64,000 nucleotides of DNA from Euglena gracilis. Lineage: Eukaryota; Euglenida; Euglenophyceae; Euglenales. The position numbers and the translations under genes are program-made. The notes under the pieces are model-generated. The model saw nothing but the letters and a program-made list of their open reading frames with translations, did no database searches and was not told where the DNA came from. Location of the stretch: NCBI GenBank assembly GCA_039621445.1, contig CP154956.1, positions 86,622,231-86,686,230 on the forward strand, given 5' to 3'. This document shows positions 46,301 through 54,532 of this stretch, one piece after another (the first letter of the stretch is position 1; each line of letters begins with the position of its first letter).

Positions 46301-46445
46301 AGTGGAGGCTGGCCTTCAGCAGGATTCATGCAAAGAAAACTGCATGTGCAACAGAATTAGCCACAAAAAGGGCACCTCAAAATGTAACATAACAGTTGGG
46401 CTGGTTTTGAAAATTCGTTTCAAGGAGGGTGTTGGATCGCAATGA
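13060..46445 (+). CDS. Large proline-rich multi-exon gene, unknown function
   Basis: I do not recognise the family. Exon chain: 13060/13098-13179, 16096-16229, 16974-17106, 17822-17928, 18350-18499, 19259 or 19277-19312, 19515-19673, 20540-20671, 21987-22079, 23131-23178, 24298-24423, 24763-24891, 27395-27622, 28509-28676, 28955-29352, 29677 to about 29846, about 30648-30750, 31578-31658, 33916-34013, 35480-35640, 36713-36817, 37507-37597, 37980-38151, 40135-40236, 41861-41987, 44477-44608, 46143 to a stop at 46443-46445 (or donor after 46281). The N-terminal part is charged and helical, the centre is Pro/Ala/Tyr-rich, and the C-terminal part is basic and Pro/Ser-rich with a C-x2-C...H-x3-C motif. 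Frames are continuous across most joints; those around 29846-31578 are unresolved. Whether all exons belong to one gene is inference. The ATG at 13098 is a possible but unproven start, because an upstream ATG opens a two-codon ORF and the frame is open before it. Confidence 0.45.
13184..13598. repeat. (TG)n-rich tract
   Basis: About 400 bp of imperfect TG/TTG repeat starting at the fifth base of the intron after 13179. Confidence 0.95.
14012..14330. mobile_element. Degenerate CATACAAT-family element
   Basis: Begins ATGCAATCATTTAGTCACTGG and carries the family GTGACTGACTGG motifs and C/G palindromes; right end is eroded. Confidence 0.5.
15237..15310. repeat. Poly-C/poly-G palindrome
   Basis: A C run directly followed by roughly 50 G with rare interruption, flanked by inverted GGCTGGA/TCC-type arms. 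Part of a larger GGCTGCTGGCTGG repeat patch at 15170-15665. Confidence 0.9.
16096..16229 (+). CDS. Exon of proline-rich gene
   Basis: Open frame with strong GC third-position bias, encoding an Ala/Arg-rich then amphipathic helical stretch (motif FLQRLHRAALGDLLE). CTG at 16088-16090 and CAG at intron +4..+6 (16233-16235). Confidence 0.6.
16974..17106 (+). CDS. Exon of proline-rich gene
   Basis: Ser/Thr/Arg-rich segment ending in a PPPEERFTFLQRR motif. The left edge is a cag acceptor without the CTG element. The right edge has CAG at intron +4..+6. Phase fits the next exon at 17822. Confidence 0.5.
17822..17928 (+). CDS. Exon of proline-rich gene (basic helix)
   Basis: Encodes a charged, probably coiled-coil stretch (RDAYAWRREQSRAAQALRV). 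CTG at 17814-17816 and CAG at 17932-17934. Phases fit both neighbours. Confidence 0.6.
18350..18499 (+). CDS. Exon of proline-rich gene
   Basis: Contains a Ser/Pro segment then a charged helix (SVKEWKSELQAE). CTG at 18342-18344 and CAG at intron +4..+6. Starts and ends in phase 0. Confidence 0.55.
19277..19312 (+). CDS. Short exon of proline-rich gene
   Basis: Encodes DPVLVLHRFHGN. CTG at 19269-19271; the intron begins GTTCAG, so it has both a GT donor and CAG at +4..+6. An alternative start at 19259 (TTG at -8..-6) adds six in-frame residues. Confidence 0.45.
19515..19673 (+). CDS. Acidic exon of proline-rich gene
   Basis: Glu/Asn/Ser-rich open segment (PEDSNEEAGNRTEAANES). CTG at 19507-19509, CAG at 19677-19679. 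53 codons, phase 0 at both ends. Confidence 0.45.
20540..20671 (+). CDS. Exon of proline-rich gene
   Basis: 44 codons with a helical stretch (MRHDELALQKMARRSLLET). CTG at 20532-20534, CAG at 20675-20677. Lies just left of duplicate copy B, so it anchors copy B to this gene. Confidence 0.6.
21987..22079 (+). CDS. Exon (copy B), Cys-containing
   Basis: Copy B partner of 1564-1656. CTG at 21979-21981, CAG at 22083-22085. Phase 0 at both ends, matching 20671. Confidence 0.5.
23131..23178 (+). CDS. Short basic Pro-rich exon (copy B)
   Basis: Copy B partner of 2980-3027 with the same edges. Confidence 0.35.
24298..24423 (+). CDS. Pro/Ser-rich exon (copy B)
   Basis: Copy B partner of 4130-4255, 42 codons, same edges. 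Confidence 0.6.
24763..24891 (+). CDS. Exon with amphipathic helix (copy B)
   Basis: Copy B partner of 4596-4724; same frame, length and edges. Confidence 0.6.
25052..25409. mobile_element. Non-autonomous DNA-transposon-like element, copy B
   Basis: Copy B partner of 4885-5235, with the same duplication GTTGGGGC at 25044-25051 and 25410-25417. Confidence 0.75.
27395..27622 (+). CDS. Pro/Tyr/Gly-rich exon (copy B)
   Basis: Copy B partner of 7334-7561, 76 codons, frame intact, only silent-looking changes seen. Confidence 0.7.
28509..28676 (+). CDS. Pro/Ala-rich exon (copy B)
   Basis: Copy B partner of 8453-8623 with 56 codons (3-bp in-frame deletion). Same edge motifs. Confidence 0.65.
28955..29352 (+). 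CDS. Exon with PAELPTQ repeats (copy B, frameshifted)
   Basis: Copy B partner of 8903-9299, one base longer. An extra C in the C-run near 29057-29072 shifts the frame and brings in TGA where copy A reads Glu; the CTG before the exon is also changed to CGG. Homopolymer error is a simple alternative to true loss. Confidence 0.6.
29677..29846 (+). CDS. Pro/Gln-rich exon (copy B)
   Basis: Copy B partner of 9624-9793, same frame and edges. Confidence 0.5.
30060..30520. repeat. (CCTG)/(ATGT)/(ATGC) compound microsatellite, copy B
   Basis: Same order of blocks as copy A but shorter; the central ATGC block is about 30256-30312. Confidence 0.97.
30648..30750 (+). CDS. Pro/Val-rich exon (copy B)
   Basis: Copy B partner of 10639-10741; same limits and same unresolved phase. 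Confidence 0.4.
31029..31310. mobile_element. CATACAAT-family element, copy B
   Basis: Copy B partner of 11020-11308, nearly identical. Confidence 0.55.
31578..31658 (+). CDS. Exon of proline-rich gene
   Basis: Open segment (QASFSAEPPPDTPIHAVAHH) just right of copy B. TTG at 31570-31572; intron with CGG at +4..+6; phase fits 33916. A GT donor further right (before 31700) is the alternative end. Confidence 0.4.
31945..32040. repeat. Tandem repeat of about 47 bp
   Basis: Units containing GCCTCCCAAGTTTCGGAATT and GGTGAAACTGGCAC repeated twice with a partial third. Confidence 0.8.
32540..32857. mobile_element. Relative of the CAGGC-ended element
   Basis: Shares the TGCTATGGCC...CCATAGCAC arms, the GCCCGAAAATGGCC core and a GAAGCCTG right end with 60540-60801. 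No flanking duplication found. Confidence 0.5.
33916..34013 (+). CDS. Pro-rich exon
   Basis: Encodes a run of prolines then MPREDPVPAVPEKPSD. CTG at 33908-33910; intron starts GTGCAG (GT plus CAG at +4..+6). Phase fits 35480. Confidence 0.55.
34246..34352. repeat. (GAAA)n microsatellite
   Basis: About 25 GAAA/AAAG units, pure in the centre. Confidence 0.95.
35480..35640 (+). CDS. Pro/Ala-rich exon
   Basis: 53 full codons (RRWSATSAGSGAGDEKPLAA, then Pro/Ala). CTG at 35472-35474, CAG at 35644-35646. Phases match both neighbours. Confidence 0.6.
36713..36817 (+). CDS. Basic Pro-rich exon
   Basis: 35 codons, Arg/Pro/Gly-rich. CTG at 36705-36707, CAG at 36821-36823. Another frame is equally open, so the frame rests on phase agreement with neighbours. 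Confidence 0.5.
37138..37360. mobile_element. Relative of the CAGGC-ended element
   Basis: Left end CAGGCTTCCTTTTAAGG, then the same TGCTATGGGC...CCCATAGCACA arms. Right end not clear. Confidence 0.5.
37507..37597 (+). CDS. Basic Pro-rich exon (SH3-ligand-like)
   Basis: Encodes SPKVKVVPRPPLSKPKAPVP, resembling class I/II SH3-ligand sequence. CTG at 37499-37501, CAG at +4..+6. Phase fits 37980. Confidence 0.65.
37892..37929. repeat. 19-bp tandem duplication
   Basis: AGCATGGTACCAATCTATC occurs twice in direct succession, just upstream of the exon at 37980. Confidence 0.9.
37980..38151 (+). CDS. Pro/Arg-rich exon
   Basis: Encodes TVPVSRPPPATVKPRVLPP and a Pro/Ala/Ser tail ending MISLE. CTG at 37972-37974, CAG at 38155-38157. 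Phases match both neighbours. Confidence 0.65.
38276..38679. mobile_element. CAGGC-ended transposon-like element with 17-bp TIRs
   Basis: 404 bp with perfect 17-bp terminal inverted repeats CAGGCTTTTGCTTAAGG, flanked by the 8-bp duplication CTCGGGAC (38268-38275, 38680-38687). No ORF; interior of C/G palindromes. An 8-bp duplication with CAG-starting ends suits hAT-type transposition. Sits in the intron 38152-40134. Confidence 0.85.
40135..40236 (+). CDS. Exon with CSTC half of a zinc-finger-like motif
   Basis: Encodes AQRYDGRVPCSTCAKRF, close to the first half of C2HC fingers of the ZC2HC1 type. CTG at 40127-40129. The donor is GT with CTG at +4..+6, paired by CAG at 41853-41855 in a GT-AG intron. 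Confidence 0.6.
41861..41987 (+). CDS. Exon with H-x3-C half of the finger-like motif
   Basis: Continues in frame from 40236 with LALPRHVLSC, giving C-x2-C-x16-H-x3-C. Classical C2HC fingers have a shorter middle spacing, so metal binding is not certain. A second histidine precedes the LALPRH stretch. Followed by an Ala/Arg-rich segment. CAG at 41991-41993. Confidence 0.55.
42000..44470. other. Intron without recognised features
   Basis: Most of the intron 41988-44476. AT-rich in 43000-43850. Apart from a tRNA T-arm-like motif near 42763 and C/G palindromes at 44180-44370 I see nothing functional. Confidence 0.5.
44477..44608 (+). CDS. Basic Ala/Pro-rich exon
   Basis: 44 codons (MKRSQSQMKPAADPRAAKGK...). 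CTG at 44469-44471, CAG at 44612-44614. Phase 0 at both ends. Confidence 0.6.
44660..44765. repeat. (CA)n/(ACCC)n tract near 5' end of intron
   Basis: CA-rich tract 50-155 bp into the intron 44609-46142. A complementary TG tract lies near the 3' end of the same intron. Confidence 0.85.
44933..45066. mobile_element. Short CATACAAT-ended element
   Basis: 134 bp with the same terminal inverted repeat and a single C/G palindrome. Flanks ACAAAAAC and ACAACGAC agree at 6 of 8 positions. An internally deleted family member within the intron 44609-46142. Confidence 0.65.
45587..45895. mobile_element. Degenerate CATACAAT-family element
   Basis: Starts CCATACAATCATTTGGCCAC and contains the GTGACTGACTGG motifs and C/G palindromes, but the right end is worn (AAAAAATGTAC) and no flank duplication is visible. 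Confidence 0.55.
45900..46035. repeat. (TG)n/(TACG) tract near 3' end of intron
   Basis: TG-rich tract ending about 110 bp before the exon at 46143; complementary to 44660-44765. Confidence 0.85.
46143..46445 (+). CDS. Last recognised exon of proline-rich gene
   Basis: Starts PRRPLAGKPPPSLPSSS and is Pro/Ser-rich and basic. CTG at 46135-46137. Either terminal (stop at 46443-46445, 101 codons, frame continuous) or spliced after 46281, where CAG lies at +4..+6. Codon quality falls after about 46281, which leaves the terminal reading uncertain. Confidence 0.5.
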   Translation, partial: PRRPLAGKPPPSLPSSSFPAPKPRSGSAMPRPTPASQAARSSSVFSRPGACVPVEAGLQQDSCKENCMCNRISHKKGTSKCNITVGLVLKIRFKEGVGSQ

Positions 46446-46477
46446 ACAAGCGTGGCAATTGAAAACGGTGGACATTT

Positions 46478-46527
46478 TTTATATTATATATGTATATATG
46501 TATATATGTATATATGTATATATATGT

Positions 46528-46569
<42 letters not shown>

Positions 46570-46570
46570 T
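46478..46570. repeat. (TATATG)n/(TA)n tract
   Basis: TATATG units grading into pure TA. Directly follows the possible end of the proline-rich gene at 46445. Confidence 0.9.
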
Positions 46571-47899
46571 ACCGATAGAGATGGAGAAGAATCATCGATC
46601 AGCCATCCCGTGAGACGTGGGGACTTTTTGTGTCGCTTGTTCTGTCTCACCCTGACTGACAGGCCTCTGCCCCAAGCGCTCTTCATCCATCGCCTTCCCA
46701 GCCAGGTGGAAAATGCTGGGCTTTTTATTATTATTATTTTTGATGAACCCCTGAATGGATGATTCACAGTTCGATAGTTCGATCGTCCCACCGGAAAATC
46801 CTTCTTCAGATCCACCAACGACCATTTTAACTTTTCTTTTTCTTTTTTCAGCAGTTCTGGGTGTTGCCTTCACAGTGGGTACGTCATTGCGTTCCTGTTG
46901 TCTGTGGGGTGCCTCCCCCATTTCAGTCTATTCTTGTATTTCGACAGAATTTGCAACTCTCAGAAAGTTGAAAGTTGAAATTAGGTCGGGTGCAAACGTT
47001 GGGCACGTATTTGGGAAGAGTCAAACACCCGGGACACAAACTGCATTGCAACGCTAGTATGCTTTCTTTTGTGTTTCACTTCTAACTTCACCGGTTTCCT
47101 GCAAGATGCATGCCGAGTGCAACTCAATCACTTAAAAAGAAGTTAAATTGGAGAAGGTTGCTCTCCACATTCGACGTCCACCGTTTCCATGGGTGGTATT
47201 CCATTTTGGGCCGAGGGGTTCCCTCAGACCCTCCTCCTGAGGCCAAAGCCTCCCGCAAGGACCGCCCAGCCAACGTTCAACTCGCGCAGTTCCCTCGGTG
47301 GGGAGTCACTCGTGTGGGCGTCTGCCGATTTGGGTGTGGGGACGGCACAAACACATGACTCATATGCCCCCCCACCAAAGTTGCCCCCACAGCCTGTGGA
47401 GCCAACGTCATTGGGCCAATGAGACGAAGGGGTTTGGTTGGGTTGTAGAAAACTGCCCCCCCCCCAAATTGAGTGCAGGAGGGATTATCACCCACAGGGT
47501 ATTGCTTCTCTCTTGGTGTGTTTTATTTTTCATCTCTTGAGACGCTAAAGCATTATTAAAAAACCGTAACGTTGTGTTATTGTCTGTGTTATTGTCACGT
47601 TGTGTTATTGTCAGAAATTTGTTGTTGTAATATCTTTGTCGTTTTTAAATGTCGCGAACGCTTTGATGGTATGACCGCCCCCCCCCCCAAATCTACCCCA
47701 CAGTGCTTGCTTGGACTTGGATCAGGCTCCGGCCAGGCTTGCCCCCCCCCCCGCGGGAGATGTCGACACACGGTGTGCAACACACTGTACACGCCGTGCG
47801 CACTGTGCGTCTTTCAGGACATAAATTTTAAATAATCAGTGCAAGACGTAGTTAACATGTCAGAAAAATCAAAGTCATCAATTTCGTGTTTTTTTTTCA

Positions 47900-47918
47900 G
47901 TCGAATTTCATCGAGCGA
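47900..47918 (+). promoter_or_regulatory. Probable spliced-leader (trans-splice) acceptor
   Basis: A T-run followed by cag at 47898-47900 lies 17 bp before an ATG at 47918 that opens a long frame. Euglenid mRNAs receive a spliced leader at such AG sites close to the start codon. It could instead be a cis acceptor from 46281, with which it is also phase compatible. Confidence 0.4.
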
Positions 47919-50900
47919 TGCACAGCGGGCACGCGTGCCGCCCCCCGAGCGGCAGCGTCCCCCCAGGTCCGCGGCCGGCGCCCCCCGCCGCCAGCCTCAT
48001 GGCGATGACGACGCCTCCCGCCGGGGGCCTGGACCGCGGGCGGCCGCGGCCGGCCGGGGGCCTGCCCCTGGCGGAGGACGAGCTGCTGGAGTTCCGCCCG
48101 TGCCGGGGCCAAACCTCTTGGTGCAGGTTTCTTTTAAGGAAGGTCACAGCCCCATAGGGGGTAGGCATCCCTAGCACAAGACATCGCCCCCCCCCCTGGG
48201 TGTTGGTAAGAACAAGGCAGTGGTGGTGCCAGCTGTGCTGCTTTTTTTTTCTTCAGATTGCGCCAACTGAATGCATCCAGTGTGTTAGGATGCCTCCCTT
48301 CTTCCTCATTCTTTGTTCCCCCCCCTCTGCCTAATGGTCCCCCTAAGTCTAGTGATCCCCCCTTTTTGAGGACCACCTTTTCGGAGGTTGGCGAGGCTGA
48401 AAACTTTTACTACTCATAATCATAAATTTTTGGGGAAAAAATGTGACAAATGCAAAAGTTTTTGGCACAAAGCGCCAAAAGAGAAAACTTGCCACCAACC
48501 CTATTTTTAACGCCCTGCCCGCAGAGCTGACGAACGACCAACTGGAGGACACCTTTCTATGTCCAACGACCGACTGGAGGACACCTTTCTATGTCCAACG
48601 ACCACCCCCTCGGTCAGAGGACAAGCGGGTGTTCGACATGGAGCGGGGTAATTGACCTCCTCCGGGCTCGTACTCGAACTGGGGACCTCCATAACCGCTA
48701 ATTTGTCATCCTGAAAACCTTGGCCTTCTTTTGGTCTCTCTGGGAGACTTTTTCCCCCTGTTCCTTCAACGTTTTTGAAACATGAGAATTGACATAGTAC
48801 ATGCCAAACATTTGCCTTGGGGGCTTACCCCTAATCCAGGTGAGGTCCCTTTGTTTCTGGTGTTGGCAAGCCAGCCCCTTTGGGGGGGGGTCCAGCTGAA
48901 AAACTTTCGGCACGAAGCGCAATTTTTTTAAAAAAAAGTATTCAAAATGCCAAAAATGGTGTTTTTGGGGTGTTTTGGGTGTTTTTTTTTTTGTTGGTTA
49001 TCAGGTGGTCGTTTTTTTTCTTTCAAAACTGTGCTTTGCAGGACATTTTTGGGCAATTGTTCGATTTCGGCCCTCCTTCCTGGGGGGGAGGCGGGCCAGT
49101 CTGCCCAAATTTCTAGTCCTAGCCTAGCAACTCCCCCCCCTGGACCCTTGAAGAGATGTATGGCTGGATCCCCCTCCCCCCCTGGGGGGGGGGCTGTGGT
49201 GAGATGCGTTTTCGGAAAAAGTGACGGGGCGGGGCGTGGCCCGGCAAACGGTGCCCACCCCCCTCCCCGGGGGTCTGGAAGTGAGTCTTCGCCGGTGGCC
49301 CCGGCGCAGCCCCAGCTGCTGCAGTGGCGGTTCGTCAACCACCGCTTCGAGCGGGCGAAGGCGGAGCAGCTGCAGGCGGGCCTGGACCAGCTGCACGCCC
49401 TGCTGACCGCCGCCGCGGGCGCCCGGCCACGGGGCTGCTGTGGGGAGGGGCGGGTAGAGTGCCGGCGTGTCAGGGATGATGCAGCTCTCATTGTATGCAG
49501 TGTTTAAGATGTGTAACATATGTAATGAATACTGCATAATGTACAAATGTTATTTATGTCTAATACGTAATTTATGATTTATAATATATAATACACAGTA
49601 CATATGTATAATAAAAAATATTGTATTTGTTAATGTGGCAGGGGTATGTTTAAATGGCCCCCTGGGGGGATTTTAGCATCTCTGGGGTGGTCGGGAAAAT
49701 TTTTTGGGTTATTGATGAAATTGGGTCAGGGTCAGGAGTTAGGCCTAACTTTATTACTAACTTTCGATTGGTGTGTTTGTATGTATGCATCCATATGTAT
49801 GCGTTATGCAGAAGGAATAGTATACAATTTATAATATAATGTACAATATATATTATATTATGTTTGTTTTACATTGTATTCTTTTGTGTATTATCCATAA
49901 TGATCATTATATGTTACATATTAAACTACATGTCATGTATTATGCATTGTGTATTGTGTAATATATATTATGTGTTATGTATTGTAACTTAGAAGCCACC
50001 CGCCCCCATCTGGTGGGTGGGGTCCGACGCCCACCCATGCGTTGCGGATCGTGGGGTAGGGCAAGCGTGCAGCGGCCGCGCGGGGCCAAGAGCATGCGCT
50101 GGCAGCGGAGGTGGAGCGGCACCAGCAGGCCACGCAGCAGGCGCTGCAGGAGACGATGGCGGACGTCCCCCTCGGCCAGGGCCGGGCCGTGGCTTGGCCT
50201 CTGCCGTGTGCCCCCCACGCTTTGCTTTGCGGCTTGGTTTGCGAGTACCTTCCCCCCCTGTCTTTGATGCAGCCTGCCCGTGTCCATTGTCACACCCCTG
50301 TGTCAGCTTCCCTTTTTCCAGTGCCGAAAAGGCGCTATGGTCTATTGTACAGTGCACATGACACAGTTTGTCCACACACATATTATGTACGTGTGTTTAT
50401 ATATGTGTGTGAATGCTTTGAAAATTGTTGCTGGTACACGATGTTAATCCTGGCACAGCCTGTCATGACACACCCACTGACCAGAGTGTTCTTTTATTAC
50501 TTTCTTTTAGCAGGTTAAAAACTGCTGTGGATTTTTTTTTTATCTCATGTCCCTCCCAGGCTTCTTTTTTCGGGATGGTCAAACCTCTCCCGGGGGTTTG
50601 GGTGCTCTGGTCAGGAAGGGGGCAGGGCATTTTTGGCCCCTGGCGGAACGGATGGGGTTTGGGGGGGGGGTCATTTAGCACCTCCCCCCCCCCAGCGGGG
50701 CCCAGAAAATACACTTTCAAGGGAAAATTGGCTGGTCGGCCTGGAGCTGGGACCAAACCCCCCTGGGGGGGGGGGTCCAACTACCCCCCCCCCACGCGGG
50801 AAGCTGACACCTAAGCCCCGTACCTGCTGACCTGTCACCATGGGGACCTGTCACCTGTGTACATACTCGCCGATTTAACAGTTGACAATTTCCTGGGGGT

Positions 50901-53900
50901 AGGTGTGGCAGGAACCCACCCCAAACACAAGGGGCACCCTTCCCCTGGAGTTTTTAAACAGAAGCCTGGTCTTGGCACCACTTGTTCTTTGCATGCAAAA
51001 TTTTGTAGATTTTAACACCATTTCCTCTGGATGTGAATGAAACAAGAGGAGGTTCCCCAGTGCCCTCCTCCAGGCAGTACCTCCCCCCCCCTTTGTCGTT
51101 GACACGGCGTGCCGTTGACACACCCCCCGTGTCAACGACACTTTTCTGGATCTCTACCTATTGAATCACAGTGACATTGACATGGCGTGTCGTTGACCCC
51201 CCCCCCCGTGTCAACGGCACTCTCCTAGAACATTGGCGTGTCAACGACAAGGGGGGGGGAGGTACCATTTTCATCAGTCATGTTGCCCCATTTTAAGTGC
51301 GAAGATGTGTTTCTGAAAGTTGTGTAAACCTCCCGTGGTTTTGTTGGCACTTGTGCTGGAACACGTGGTTGAAGCCGCCGCCCGCCGGGGACCAGCCGGC
51401 CCTGGAGAGGTTTGATCGGCTGCATGCCGTTTTCCTGGACGCGGTCATGAACTCCTGCAACACAGCGATGGTGGGGCACACATGTGGCACTGCGCACGTG
51501 CGGATGGGAGTTTAGGCAGGGGTTTTCTTAAGCTGGTCTGTGGACCCCCCCCCCCCCGGGTCCTTAAGAAAACCCCTGGTTTTGTGACCCAACCAACAGC
51601 AAAGGGGGAACAGACATTTTTTTTAATTTTCATGGCTAAGTTTTTTTTTTTGTTCACTCCCCGGGTTTAAATAATTTATTGCGGTTTCTGCGGCTGCTGG
51701 TACAAGATTACAATTTTCAGGTTTCATTGATATTCTTTCTTAATAGAATTGCTTTCCTTGTTATTTGCATTCGTTCTTGGAGAGTCTCTTCACTGTTATG
51801 CACAATGCACATTTTTTAGTTCTGCCCAGAGCTTGGGCTCTGACCTCCTTGGTGTTTGGAAAGTTGGTTTCCCCAGATATCGATCAGCATTTTTCACAAA
51901 AAAATGCACCACAAAATTCCATACATCACTTTATGCGATTCTATGTGATTCTACATGCTTCAGCATGGCTTTTTTCAGGGACCATTTTTCTGGTAAAGGT
52001 TGTACCATTTCACTGCAGAACGTATGGCAATATGATCTCTGAAATGTGGCGGAAGTGAATCAGCCCACCCATCTTTTGCTGCTCAGCCCAAGGCGTCGCC
52101 GAGGAGACCTTAGGAGGCCTTAGAAGACTTTGCATCCTCCCTCAAAGTTGCAGGCATTTGAGTACGAAACAGAAAAAAGATGTTTTCACCAGTGAGTAAA
52201 GGGAATGGAGGAAGAGGTGGCAGATGATTAATAAATAAATTTTCATTTTTAATTAAAAAATTACTTAGAAAATTTGGTTGTGAGTAGCACTGTTGTTGGT
52301 GGACTCGAACATATCGGTTTTCACCATACAATCACTTAGTCACTGGCCTACCCCCCCCCCCCGCCGGGGGTGGGTGACTGGTTTTTCGGAGTGACCCCAG
52401 GGCGTCGGCAAAAAACCACTAAAGTGACCCGGCGCCGAAGGCGCCGGAAATTTTTTGACCTTTTTTCATGTTTTTGGTCAGATTTCGTTTGGATTCCAGA
52501 GTGGCCGACCCCCCCCCCCCGCGGGGGGTAGTGACTGATTGGCTTCCTGAAAAAAGAGTGACTGACTGGTTTTTCGAAAAGTGGAGTGACCCCCCCTCCC
52601 CCCCGGGGGTCGGTAAAAAATTGTATGGTCTTCACGCTTGCCGGTGGATGGGAACACAGACATAATTTAACATGATTTTGCGTGCTATGTTTTATTGCGA
52701 AATGCCCTGTATTGGTGGACTGAATGCCTCAATTTTCCACGTCCACTGCTAACGACTGTGCACAGTCCAGCAAATACACTTGCATGTCACAATTCAGTTG
52801 TTTCCCCCCTTTTTTGACAAACTCAAACCATTCAAACTGAAATGCCAAGGATTTACTGCTTTGCTTCCCTTAAGTCCTGTGTTTACGCAGCAGGAAGGTT
52901 GAGGATTCTGCTGCACGCTCTCAGAGTCTTTCTGTCAGGCCACCTCGGAGTTCAAAAATGCCACCGCAAAGCATCTGTGCACAAGCTCCATCGTTTAATT
53001 CAAGTTGTAATGTAAGTCCCCAAGTTGTATGTGGTTGGTAACGTAATCCAACTCAAGGGGCAAAGTGTTGACAACGCTCACCCATTGCCCCCCACCCTCT
53101 CCCCGCTGCAGACCACCGGCATCTACGTCAGCTCCGAGGCGGAGCTGCAGCGGGAGCTCCAGCGGTGCACTCGGCCCGGGACACCGCTGGCACGCTGTGG
53201 GCCATTTGAACACACTGGTGGCAGACTGGGCTTCCATCCGACGTCGGCCCTGGTTCGGGCTCACCGACACACACCAAATAACTCAGCAGCGTCCACGTTG
53301 TCCAGGGGAGTTGGAAAAACACCGAGAGCCCCCAACACACACGTGCCAAAGTGCATATGTGCACGTGTGACACTACTAAGGCACAACATTGACTGCCAGA
53401 GACCCCCCCCCCAGCCACTTCCGACACACGCAAAGGACTGTGCACAATGGCAAACCAGCTGTTGCACTGGACCCCCGGCAGCCCCGCCCCCATTACTGCA
53501 GACGATGGCGGACCGCCTGCGGCCCGCGTGTGAGGCGTCGCGGAACTTGCAGCAGGCGTGGCAGGAGCTGCACACGATGCAGGGGCGGGTGCTGGGCAAT
53601 CTGCAGGCGGCGGCGGAGATCAGGCTTGGCGGCCTGCTTTTTGGGTGGGTGGGTGGGGGTGACATCCATAGAATGTTACCATTTGTTTCCAATCCTTCCT
53701 ACCTACCCCCTCCCCCAAGCCCAATGAACATAAAGGTGACGATATGAACGGTCCGGACAAGGAACGTTCATTGGGCATGCATTGATGTGGCTGTAAAAGG
53801 TGACAAACTGGACGGTCCGGACCAGGCTGGATTTCAAGGTGGTGCCGACCCCACCCAGGGGAGGGGGGAGTGCCTGCCTGGCAGGCACTCCAAGGGACCC

Positions 53901-54433
53901 AGATCCGACTCCCTGGGGGGTAGGGCACATGGCCAAAAGTGCCTGGGCACTCGGCCGAGGCACTTCTGGCGCAGAAGGCGCCGGAAGCCCCGAAAAGGTC
54001 AGTTTGGGCACTTTTTGGTCCACGACCAGGCAGGCACCGACCCCCCCCCCCTTGGGGTAGTGCCTGCCCCCCTCCACCCCCTGGGGTTGGTCAATCGCAG
54101 CCTTGTCTGGACTCCCCCTGTTCATGGGCAAGAGGGTTCATTGGACATTGTTGGGAGGGTCCAGGTGGGTTGGCGAGGCAGCCTCGGGTGGGGTGTCCCC
54201 CAGGGATCTTTCCTGCACCCCCCCTTGCCCCCCCCAGTTGGGGGTTACAGATCAAGGGGTGTATGGCCACCCCCCTGGTCGGGGTTGTAGGTGACGAAGG
54301 AAGATTTGGGGCTTTTTAGCACCTGCACGCACACGCGCACACGCATGGACGCACACACACACACACAGACACGCACGCACACACACAGACACACATGCAC
54401 GCATGCACGCACACACACACACAGACAGACGCA

Positions 54434-54532
<99 letters not shown>

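Noticed and set aside
48490-48600. Possible extra exon in the QWRF-like gene (PAELTNDQLEDTF)
   Set aside because: Joining it after 48100 or at the GTGCAG site creates a stop or breaks phase, and it contains a 32-bp tandem duplication. Direct splicing 48100 to 49283 is in frame.
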